DNA of 64,000 nucleotides from Paenibacillus brasilensis (GTDB taxonomy: Bacteria > Bacillota > Bacilli > Paenibacillales > Paenibacillaceae): contig NZ_CP045298.1 of NCBI RefSeq assembly GCF_009363115.1, forward strand, positions 2,594,001 to 2,658,000, in the 5' to 3' direction. Made by a program: the position numbers and the translations under genes. The notes under the pieces were generated by a model, which did no database searches, was not told where the DNA came from, and saw nothing but the letters and a program-made list of their open reading frames with translations. This document shows positions 51,637 through 59,331 of the stretch, one piece after another. The first letter of the stretch is position 1; every line of letters starts with the position of its first letter.

Positions 51637-51960
51637 ATAAAATGAGTCATTTGTCCCTCAGTAGAAATGGTGTTAGAAGAAAGGGCAAACTTTTATATAA
51701 ATATTATTTTGATTACCAAATTTATCCGGGTGAAGTTGATGCTTATTAACTAAAAACTCATGCTGCATACATTTTTATGAAGTTACTTAGTCCCTATGTC
51801 GGGTCTTCAATGTGAAAAAAGACCCTGTTATATCGTTGTCAATGTATTGATATCTGAAATGCGGCATGTGTAATCTGATCCGAATCCACGTTATACTTTA
51901 AAAGATGGTTGATTCAACATCAGATGATGGTTGTGGCATTTCGAGAAAGGAATGGTGTGT
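51637..51960. other. Intergenic region upstream of the HSP90-like gene
   Basis: About 320 AT-rich bases. One clear structure, GGGTCTT (51801-51807) / AAGACCC (51819-51825), lacks a T run and lies 135 bases before the start codon; it may be a regulatory or mRNA-stability hairpin. A possible -10 TATACT is at 51892. No CIRCE element (GAGTGCTAA type) is seen. Confidence 0.5.
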
Positions 51961-53853
51961 ATGAGTCAGACGGACGAATATCGTTTTCAGGTGAATTTGG
52001 GCGGTATGATTGATATTTTGGCCAATCATTTATATAGCAGTCCACGGGTGTTTATACGTGAGATCTTGCAAAATGCAACAGATGCCATTACAGCTCGCAA
52101 GGAGCTACGAAGGACTGCTGCTGAAAGTAATGCATTGGAAGAGCAGGCTCTAAAAGCTACAGCTTTAGAAGATAAAGACTTCGAGGGTAAAGTAACTGTG
52201 GAGCTATCTGGCTCCGGGGAGCAGCAGGTTTTGATGATTCAGGATAACGGAATTGGACTATCGGAAGAAGACATTCACCGTTTTCTGTCCATTATCGGCC
52301 AATCCTCCAAAAAGGGAGCCGATTTGCTGACCTCAGAGACTTCATTTATCGGACGCTTTGGGATTGGTTTGCTGTCTTGCTTTATGGTGAGCGATGAAAT
52401 TGTGGTGCTAACGCGCTCGGTAAAGGAAGGCATCTCTATGGAATGGAGAGGGAAGCCGGACGGGACGTATACGATCCGTCGCTTGGAGACGGAATTGCCC
52501 GCAGGAACGCAAATTTATTTGCGCTGCAAGCCGGGGAGCGAGTTTTATTATGAGCCGGCTCAGGTGAAGGAGTCCTTATTTTATTATGGGGCTTTGCTGC
52601 CGTATCCCGTCCTGCTGTCTGTCGATGGAAAGACCGAGCGGGTTAATCTTCCATCGACGAGCTGGATGCAGAACCCGGAACAGCTACGCAGTCGGCGTAG
52701 TGAGGTGCTGGATCTGGGGTATCGTCTGATGGGTGAGCGCTTCAGCGATTTTATCCCGCTACGGACGGCATCGGGCAGAACAGGCGGGATTGCATTTATA
52801 TTGCCTCGCAGCATTAATCTGAACAGCAAGCGGCTGCATCGGGTGTACCTGAAGCATATGCTCGTGTCCGACAAAGCGGAAAATGTATTGCCGGAATGGG
52901 CATTTTTCATTAAAAGCCTGATTTGGACAGATGAATTGCTGCCAACGGCATCTCGTGAATATTTTTATGAAAATGAGCAACTTGATGCTGTTCGCTCTGA
53001 ACTGGGAACCTGCATTCGTGAAGAGCTGTTACGAATGGCGGAATATGAGCCGGATCGTCTGCAGCATTGGATTCGTCTGCATGAGCTGTCCATGAAGACG
53101 CTCGCGGTCGAGGATGATGAATTTCTGCGCATTATGCACCGCTGGTTTTCCTTTGAAAGCACATTTGGGCGGCGTGAGCTGAGTGAGCTGATCCGTGAGG
53201 CAGGCGGACGTCCGCTTCATTACACAGCGACCGTGGATGAGTATCGCCAGATTACGCATGTAGCGGCAGCGCAGTCCATGTTGGTGGTCAATGGCGGCTA
53301 CATTTATGATTCGGAAATTCTGGAAAAGCTGCACTGGATTGACCCTGAACTGCAGACAGAGCGGCTTAGTCCCGAGGATGTATCTCTTTCATTTACCGGG
53401 CTGACGCAGGAAGAGCACGATAAGTATTACAGTGTGCTGCGTGTGATGGATGCTGCCTTGCAGCCGATGCGCTGTCGCAGCGAATTGAAGCGTTTTGAGC
53501 CTGCGAGTTTGCCTGTGCTGTATACCATTTCGCAGGATGCACTGACCTTACGCTCCATGGAAAACACCGTCGAAGAGACAACGGCGCTATTATCCAACGT
53601 GCTTGATAGCCTGAAAGCGGGAGTCCAGCAGAATGCGGGCTACTCGACCTTGTATTTTAATCTGAACAACCCGGTGGTGGCGCGTATTTTTGAAGCTTCT
53701 GATACGCAGATGATTACAGCTGCTACAGAAATGATGTATGTGAATGCACTTATGATGGGGCATTACCCGATGAACCGCAATGAGCTGGGATTGATGAACA
53801 GGAGTGTACTGCATTTTATTAATTGGGGATTAGGGAACGGACAAAATACGTAA
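51961..53853 (+). CDS. HSP90-family ATPase (HtpG-like, divergent)
   Basis: Six hundred and thirty residues from ATG 51961, with AAAGGA upstream. The GHKL ATPase motifs are EILQNATDAITAR (N-box), IQDNGIGLSEEDI (DxGxG) and FGIGLLSCFMVSDEI; the middle-domain elements ALLPYPVLLSVDGK and SINLNSKRLHRVYLKHMLVSD follow. Its C-terminal end lacks an EEVD-type tail. It diverges from classical HtpG (extra linker after NATDA containing a ~20-residue Glu/Ala-rich insert, about residues 45-75) and resembles the HSP90-family proteins found as second copies in some Gram-positive bacteria. The next gene, 24 bases on, encodes a helical-repeat protein. Confidence 0.9.
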   Translation: MSQTDEYRFQVNLGGMIDILANHLYSSPRVFIREILQNATDAITARKELRRTAAESNALEEQALKATALEDKDFEGKVTVELSGSGEQQVLMIQDNGIGLSEEDIHRFLSIIGQSSKKGADLLTSETSFIGRFGIGLLSCFMVSDEIVVLTRSVKEGISMEWRGKPDGTYTIRRLETELPAGTQIYLRCKPGSEFYYEPAQVKESLFYYGALLPYPVLLSVDGKTERVNLPSTSWMQNPEQLRSRRSEVLDLGYRLMGERFSDFIPLRTASGRTGGIAFILPRSINLNSKRLHRVYLKHMLVSDKAENVLPEWAFFIKSLIWTDELLPTASREYFYENEQLDAVRSELGTCIREELLRMAEYEPDRLQHWIRLHELSMKTLAVEDDEFLRIMHRWFSFESTFGRRELSELIREAGGRPLHYTATVDEYRQITHVAAAQSMLVVNGGYIYDSEILEKLHWIDPELQTERLSPEDVSLSFTGLTQEEHDKYYSVLRVMDAALQPMRCRSELKRFEPASLPVLYTISQDALTLRSMENTVEETTALLSNVLDSLKAGVQQNAGYSTLYFNLNNPVVARIFEASDTQMITAATEMMYVNALMMGHYPMNRNELGLMNRSVLHFINWGLGNGQNT

Positions 53854-53877
53854 TCGCATCATTATAGGAGGAACCAC

Positions 53878-54939
53878 ATGGAAGATACGATACATGATTT
53901 GATGGAACAGGCGGAGGATCTGCCCGGAGGGGCGGCAAAGCTTGCGATCCTGGAGGAAGCCGCCCGCTTGGCGGATACTTCCGGGTTGCAGGAGCTCGCT
54001 TATGAAATTCGGGGAGAGATTCTGGAATGCGCTATTTTTAATGGGTATCCATTAAAGGCGCTAGTCGCTTTTTCATGGCAATTGGGTCGATTTGATCAAA
54101 ATCCAGAGGAATACGACGCAGATACACTGTTGTGGAATTACAAATGGATACTCGGTAAAGTATGCAGCTTTTTCAATATACCGAGGGCTCAAATAGAAGA
54201 TCTGGCGGAGGATATGCGCAAACGTTATGCCGAATACGGGTATAATGAGCGTCCGTATTACTATTATAAGTTCCGTATCGCGATGGACATGGGTGAACTG
54301 GATGAAGCACGGCGGTATCTGGATACGTTTCGCCAGATTGAGTCAGACAATATGAGTGATTGTGAAGCCTGTGAGCAAAGCCAGATGGTGCGGTTCTATT
54401 ACTTGACCGGAGAAGACGAGCAGGCGCTTGCCGTGGCCAAACCGATTTTGTCGGGACGGATGAGATGTGCGGAAGTGCCGCATGTGACGCTCTCGCAGGT
54501 GCTATTGCCGCTTTATCGTCAGGGGGAGGTCGAGCAGGCGAAGGAGCAGCATCGTAAAGGCTATCGTCTGGTTCGCGATGACCGTGACTTCCTGAAAACG
54601 ATAGCGGAGCATATCGAGTATTTGACAATCGCGAACCCGGTGGAGGGAATCGGAGTGGTGGAGCGTCATTTGCACATGGCGTTGGACTATGAGAGCGGAC
54701 TGGAGCAAATGTATTTTTACGCAGCGATGGCAGGGCTGTTGCAAAAGCTGGATGCTTCGAGAAAACTTCGCTTGATGCGGATGCCTGCAACTTTAGAGTG
54801 GGGGAAAGAGGAGCGCACACTAGAAGAAATCATTGCGTATTTCAGACCTCTGGCGGAGTCGGCGGCAACAACGTTTGATCGGCGGAACGGGAATACGTTT
54901 TATTCCGACTGGATTGGCCGAATTTTGCAAACAGCTTAA
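53878..54939 (+). CDS. Helical-repeat (TPR-like) protein paired with the HSP90-like ATPase
   Basis: Three hundred and fifty-three residues, almost wholly alpha-helical. Repeated helix pairs have TPR-like spacing: KLAILEEAARLADTSGLQELAYEIRGEILECAI; YYYKFRIAMDMGELDEARRYLDTFRQIE; MVRFYYLTGEDEQALAVAKPIL; LLPLYRQGEVEQAKEQHRKGYRLV. No signal peptide or catalytic motif. GGAGG precedes the ATG; it follows the HSP90 gene by 24 bases. TPR proteins are the classic co-chaperones of eukaryotic Hsp90, so a co-chaperone role is a natural but untested idea. Confidence 0.82.
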   Translation: MEDTIHDLMEQAEDLPGGAAKLAILEEAARLADTSGLQELAYEIRGEILECAIFNGYPLKALVAFSWQLGRFDQNPEEYDADTLLWNYKWILGKVCSFFNIPRAQIEDLAEDMRKRYAEYGYNERPYYYYKFRIAMDMGELDEARRYLDTFRQIESDNMSDCEACEQSQMVRFYYLTGEDEQALAVAKPILSGRMRCAEVPHVTLSQVLLPLYRQGEVEQAKEQHRKGYRLVRDDRDFLKTIAEHIEYLTIANPVEGIGVVERHLHMALDYESGLEQMYFYAAMAGLLQKLDASRKLRLMRMPATLEWGKEERTLEEIIAYFRPLAESAATTFDRRNGNTFYSDWIGRILQTA

Positions 54940-55033
54940 GAAGTAGAGCGGTTTGCCAGCAACCCTATTTTATACAGCCCAAACAATGAGTGAGTATAAT
55001 GTTCTTGTTTGAATTGACAGGAGGGATTATGTC

Positions 55034-55780
55034 GTGACTGTGACCGAAAAGGTGATTAATTTTGCACATCGCGGAGCTTCGGGGGTATGTCCTGAAAATA
55101 CGCTGGCGGCGTTCCGCCACGCGCTGGAGCTGGGAGCAACAGGTATCGAAACGGATGTGCAGCGTACCAAGGATGGACGTCTGGTACTGATTCACGATGA
55201 ATCGCTGGAGCGTACGACAGGCTCACCACTGGATGTAAGGGACATCACGCTGCAAGAACTGAATACACTGGATGCGGGCGGCTGGTTTGGCGAGAAATTC
55301 CGGGGCGAGCGGGTACCGTTGCTGGATGAGCTGCTGGAGCTTGCGCAGTCCAGCGATACAGTGATTAATATTGAATTGAAAAATAGCATTTATCGCTATC
55401 CCGGTATGGAGGAAGAGGTCATTGCTGCCGTGAAGCGCTTCGGGTTGGAAGAGCGGGTGATCCTGTCCAGCTTCAATCACGAATCGCTGGCGCTCTGTGC
55501 GCAGCTTGCTCCTGAGATTAGGACGGGTGCGCTCTATGTCGAGATTATGGTTCGCCCATCGGAGTATGCAGCTCAATTTGGGGTCACAGCACTTCATGCC
55601 CACAAGAATGCCGTTACACCAGAAGCTGTATCTGAGGCTTTGGCCATAGGTGTAGTCTACCATCCGTGGACAGTGAATGAGCCTGAGGAAATGAAGCGTC
55701 TGCTGGAGGCCGGGGTCAGCGGCATTATTACGGACTATCCTGATCGGTTGGCGCACATTTTAGCTGTCCACTCTTCCTAA
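55034..55780 (+). CDS. Glycerophosphodiester phosphodiesterase (GDPD)
   Basis: Hydrolyses glycerophosphodiesters to glycerol-3-phosphate. 248 residues. The metal/catalytic motif is FAHRGASGVCPENTLAAFRHALELGATGIETDVQRTKDGRLVLIHDE, in which HRG..P.NT, E.D and HDE are the active-site set. Later INIELKN and YHPWTVNEPEEM complete the barrel. No signal peptide, so cytoplasmic. Start is GTG at 55034, eight bases after GGAGGG; ATG at 55029 hits a stop after two codons. Monocistronic with a terminator. Confidence 0.93.
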   Translation: MTVTEKVINFAHRGASGVCPENTLAAFRHALELGATGIETDVQRTKDGRLVLIHDESLERTTGSPLDVRDITLQELNTLDAGGWFGEKFRGERVPLLDELLELAQSSDTVINIELKNSIYRYPGMEEEVIAAVKRFGLEERVILSSFNHESLALCAQLAPEIRTGALYVEIMVRPSEYAAQFGVTALHAHKNAVTPEAVSEALAIGVVYHPWTVNEPEEMKRLLEAGVSGIITDYPDRLAHILAVHSS

Positions 55781-55803
55781 ACAAAGCAGACTGGACTGAA
55801 GTG

Positions 55804-55858
55804 GAAAGACTCTCCTATTCGCACTCGTGATTACGAGGCGAAGGAGAGTCTTTTTTGA
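55804..55858 (+). terminator. Intrinsic terminator of the GDPD gene
   Basis: AAGACTCTCCT (55806-55816) / AGGAGAGTCTT (55842-55852), with inner TCGC/GCGA and CTCGT/ACGAG pairing and a T run. Confidence 0.9.
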
Positions 55859-55943
55859 GTTTGTGCTAAAGAACGGGAAGTCGTGAATGAAAAGTTACTA
55901 ATGAAAATTACTAATGAAAGTTACGATGAACCTGATTCTTTTC

Positions 55944-56771
55944 CTACTTGATACCTAGCCGCATACGGTAGCTGAACAGGATATCCAGTGTTTTTCCCTG
56001 AAAATGATCCTCGACCTGTTTCACAAAGTGTGCCAAATCGTCATCCAGTGTTCGGTTGCCAAGTTTGAAGACACTCTGAATCCCACCTTGGCTCAGAGCA
56101 AGCCCTGTATAGCGAGCAGCGTCACACTGCTCACGGTTGTGAAAGACAATCTCCCGGGTATAACGGAATTGCCCGCTGCGGTGTAGATTCGACAAATGCT
56201 GATCCTTGTTCCATTTATGGGCCTGCTGCTCTATAGGAGCTTCCTGTTCCAAAATGGCATCCGCTTTAGCGATAAGCTCTGTATAAGCTTGCTCTACCTG
56301 CCATTGCAGCACCGGAGGCCAGTCACAGTCAAAGGCTGCGAACACGCCGCCCTGAGCCAAGACTCTGCCCGCTTCCTGGAGCGTGCTCTCGGGGTCCATC
56401 CAGTGAAAGGATTGAGAGCAGGTGATAACGTCTACAGTTCCATCCTCAAAGGGCAGGTTGTTGGAGAACCCGCTTTGGAAGGAGATGGTTGCTGCTGTTG
56501 TCGTTCCTGCTGCCTCCAGCTTACGCTGAGCTATTCCTCTCATGTCCGGGTTAGGCTCGATCCCGACGATCTGCCGAGCCACGTCTTTCCAGATGAAGGT
56601 CGAAAGCCCTGTACCACAGCCGATATCGGCGACAAGCTCCACGTTTCGTTCCAGATAGCGGCTAATGATTTCCACGACGAGCGATGGTGCTTCCGGACGG
56701 TGTTGATCGTACTTGTCGGCAAAACCACTAAAACGGTCCACGTTACTTTGCAGATTTCCTTCAGGTATCAT
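55944..56771 (-). CDS. Class I SAM-dependent methyltransferase
   Basis: Two hundred and seventy-five residues. The SAM-binding motif I is LVADIGCGTGLSTF; motif II region is VGIEPNPDMR, then ISFQSGFSNNLPFEDGTVDVITCSQSFHWMDPE, typical of the methyltransferase-11 group. AAAGGAGAGAG precedes the ATG. Convergent with the GDPD gene and upstream of galU but on the same strand, with a gap of about 146 bases. Acceptor unknown; no pathway partner nearby. Confidence 0.92.
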   Translation of the reverse strand: MIPEGNLQSNVDRFSGFADKYDQHRPEAPSLVVEIISRYLERNVELVADIGCGTGLSTFIWKDVARQIVGIEPNPDMRGIAQRKLEAAGTTTAATISFQSGFSNNLPFEDGTVDVITCSQSFHWMDPESTLQEAGRVLAQGGVFAAFDCDWPPVLQWQVEQAYTELIAKADAILEQEAPIEQQAHKWNKDQHLSNLHRSGQFRYTREIVFHNREQCDAARYTGLALSQGGIQSVFKLGNRTLDDDLAHFVKQVEDHFQGKTLDILFSYRMRLGIK

Positions 56772-56917
56772 AAGGGCTTCTCTCTCCTTTGCCTCGACCG
56801 GGTGGGGCCGAGCAGATTCCGATGCTGCTGTACTCTTACATTGTACAGTTTTATATGCTTATCCATCTACTGTCGTGATTGCACAGTAACCATCGGATTT
56901 CGGAGGGGGAAATTTCC

Positions 56918-57799
56918 CTATTTTATCATTGAAGCAAGCGCCCACTCGCGTATCATGGAGTCGAGCATTGGACGTAAATCCTCGCGCTGCATACCCATAT
57001 GGAGAACGGCTTCCAAATATCCAGCCTTATCACCAATATCATAGCGTGTGCCTTCCAGTTCTAGTGCAAGCAGCTGGTTCTGTAATGCCACCTGATGGAG
57101 GGCGTCTGTCAGCTGATATTCACCACCTGCCCCGGTGGACATGTTTTCCAATATGGAGAAAATGGAAGACTCCAATACATACCGTCCAATGACTGCCTGA
57201 CGCGAAGGAGCATCAGCAGGGGATGGTTTTTCAACAAGTCCGGCGACCTCGTGAATAAGGCCCTTCTGGCGGGTAGAGTCAATAATGCCGTATTTACTCA
57301 CATCCTGTTCTTCCACCGTGCGTACGCCGACCACTTGCTTGCCCGTCGCCTCGTAAACATCCATCATTTGACGAATTGCCGGGGTAGAGGAATTCATAAT
57401 ATCATCGCCCAACAATATAGCGAAGGGCTCGTCGCCAATGAACTGACGAGCACAGCGTACCGCATGTCCCAAGCCAAGGGGCTCCTTTTGACGGATATAG
57501 TGAACGACTGCTTTGCCCCCAATGCTTTGAACCTCGCGCAGAAGGTCGTACTTGCCTTTGCTCTCCAGCACTTGCTCCAATTCCACAGACTTGTCAAAAT
57601 GATCCTCGATAGCTTTTTTATTGCGACCCGTGACGATAATGATGCTTTCAATCCCGGATTTGACGGCTTCTTCTACGATATATTGAATAGCCGGTTTATC
57701 GACTATTGGAAGCATCTCTTTAGGCAGTGCCTTTGTAGCAGGCAGGAAACGGGTTCCTAGTCCGGCGGCTGGAATAACGGCTTTTGTAATTTTTCTCAC
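56918..57799 (-). CDS. galU: UTP-glucose-1-phosphate uridylyltransferase
   Basis: Makes UDP-glucose from UTP and glucose-1-phosphate. 293 residues. N-terminal nucleotide-binding GLGTRFLPATKALPKEMLPIVDKP, then FAILLGDDI, YGIIDS and the C-terminal GEYQLTDAL motif are canonical GalU. Start overlaps the gtrA-type stop by four bases. It is last in a minus-strand operon with a GT39 transferase, a GT2 transferase and GtrA, so it likely supplies UDP-glucose for wall glycosylation. Confidence 0.95.
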   Translation of the reverse strand: MRKITKAVIPAAGLGTRFLPATKALPKEMLPIVDKPAIQYIVEEAVKSGIESIIIVTGRNKKAIEDHFDKSVELEQVLESKGKYDLLREVQSIGGKAVVHYIRQKEPLGLGHAVRCARQFIGDEPFAILLGDDIMNSSTPAIRQMMDVYEATGKQVVGVRTVEEQDVSKYGIIDSTRQKGLIHEVAGLVEKPSPADAPSRQAVIGRYVLESSIFSILENMSTGAGGEYQLTDALHQVALQNQLLALELEGTRYDIGDKAGYLEAVLHMGMQREDLRPMLDSMIREWALASMIK

Positions 57800-58218
57800 A
57801 GAGATTCACTTTCCTTTCGGGATGGGGAACCAAATACCCAGTATCGGCTCCCGATATAATTAATGATCATTCCGGCTGCGGTAGCGATCAGCTTGCATAG
57901 GGCAAGGGGCAGCTCGGTTCCAGTGTGAAGCAGTTGCAATAATAAGGCGGTTAGACCCAATACGATCAGGTTGATGGCAATAAATTTGGGTAATTGATTT
58001 TTATGAGTATCGTTTGATCGTTGTTTGTTGAATGTCCATTTGCTGTTTAGAATATAACTGTTGGCTGTGCCGCAGCTATACGAAACGATCTGCGCAATCA
58101 GGACGGGAACTCCGGCCCAGGCCAGCAGCATAAAAATGATATAATCTACACCCGTATTAACCAGTCCTACCATACCAAAACGGATTATAGGAAGCAGTGG
58201 GGCTATGCGACTTTTCAT
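57796..58218 (-). CDS. GtrA-family membrane protein (probable lipid-linked glucose flippase)
   Basis: One hundred and forty residues with four membrane helices. GtrA-family features: FGMVGLVNTGVDYIIFMLLAWAG, YSCGTANSYILNSKWTFNKQ and ATAAGMIINYIGSRYWVF near the end. The family is thought to move undecaprenyl-phosphate-glucose across the membrane. It lies between the GT2 and galU genes, overlapping galU, in one transcript, which supports that role. Confidence 0.93.
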   Translation of the reverse strand: MKSRIAPLLPIIRFGMVGLVNTGVDYIIFMLLAWAGVPVLIAQIVSYSCGTANSYILNSKWTFNKQRSNDTHKNQLPKFIAINLIVLGLTALLLQLLHTGTELPLALCKLIATAAGMIINYIGSRYWVFGSPSRKESESL

Positions 58219-58221
58219 GAG

Positions 58222-59313
58222 CTATGCTCCATGCCCGGATTTGGACCCGGTATATACTGCGCTATTGCCGCGTACAGTGCGTCCGGCAGAGATCAGACTG
58301 TCCCGGGCTCCTTGCATGTAGAGGGAGTCACGTTGTTCAGGAACCTTCTTGGCATGGGTTGGTCCGTTTTCGTATTGTCCGCCCAGATGCTCACGTACAA
58401 TGTAGAGCGGACGGGCTTTGGTTTCATCATATATTCGCCCTACATATTCACCCATAATACCGAGAATGATCAGGATGACACCGTCAAAGATCAGGCTGAT
58501 GCTAATCATGGACGACCAGCCCCTCATCACGTAGGAATCGGTGAAAAAATTGAGGAATAGCACGTACATCAGATACAGGAAACCGGACATCGACAGGAGC
58601 GTTCCAATATAGCCCGCCAGTTTGAGCGGTTTAATCGAAAAGGAGGTGATCCCGTCCAGACTGAGCTTGATCATGCGTTTCAGCGGGTACTTGGTCTCGC
58701 CTGCGAGCCGTTCATCACGCTCATATTCAACAGCCGTTTGCCTGAAGCCGATCCAGCTGACCAGTCCACGGACAAATCGGTTATTTTCCGGTAGTCGCTT
58801 TAATTCATCTATAACCTTGCGGTCCATCAGGCGGAAGTCCCCGGTGTCCACCGGGATATTGATGTCCGTGGATGCTTTGAGCACACGGTAGAAGAGGCTG
58901 GCCGACCATTTCTTGAAGCGAGTTTCGCCATTGCGTTTTAGCCGTTTGGCGTAGACGACTTCATAGCCTTCCTTCCATTTGTTAGCCATCTCAACAATCA
59001 GCTCGGGTGGGTCCTGGAGATCGGCGTCAATGACGACCACCGCTTCTCCCACCGCATAATCCATCCCGGCAGTAATGGCCAGCTGATGACCGAAATTGCG
59101 GGAAAAATCAATCAGTACAATGGTGTCATCTCTGAGACTGAATTCCTTGATGAGCTGGGCGCTGCGGTCCGAGCTCCCATCATTTACGAAGATCAGCTCG
59201 TAGGGCTCTCCCATCGAGCCCATGACTTGCTTTAGCCGCCGATAGGTTTCTGTAATGACGGCTTCCTCGTTGTACATCGGAATAACTATGGAATAACGAA
59301 TTTGTTCACTCAT
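58222..59313 (-). CDS. GT2 glycosyltransferase (polyprenyl-phosphate glucosyltransferase, GtrB/CsbB-like)
   Basis: Three hundred and sixty-three residues. The GT-A fold has SIVIPMYNEEAVITETY at the start, the FVNDGSSDRS and VIDADLQDPPELI (DxD) motifs, and VDTGDFRLMDRKVID plus the R-F-x-R-G-x-x-S-W block (RFVRGLVSWIGFRQTAVEY). Two C-terminal membrane helices follow. That is the GtrB/DPM1 set that puts glucose on undecaprenyl phosphate. Three bases separate it from gtrA and 18 from the GT39 gene. Sugar identity (glucose) inferred from galU. Confidence 0.93.
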   Translation of the reverse strand: MSEQIRYSIVIPMYNEEAVITETYRRLKQVMGSMGEPYELIFVNDGSSDRSAQLIKEFSLRDDTIVLIDFSRNFGHQLAITAGMDYAVGEAVVVIDADLQDPPELIVEMANKWKEGYEVVYAKRLKRNGETRFKKWSASLFYRVLKASTDINIPVDTGDFRLMDRKVIDELKRLPENNRFVRGLVSWIGFRQTAVEYERDERLAGETKYPLKRMIKLSLDGITSFSIKPLKLAGYIGTLLSMSGFLYLMYVLFLNFFTDSYVMRGWSSMISISLIFDGVILIILGIMGEYVGRIYDETKARPLYIVREHLGGQYENGPTHAKKVPEQRDSLYMQGARDSLISAGRTVRGNSAVYTGSKSGHGA

Positions 59314-59331
59314 GAGTAATTCCTCCCTAAT

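Noticed and set aside
55029..55037. ATG start for the GDPD gene
   Set aside because: ATG at 55029 reads ATG TCG TGA and stops; GTG at 55034 gives the full enzyme with a proper ribosome-site distance.
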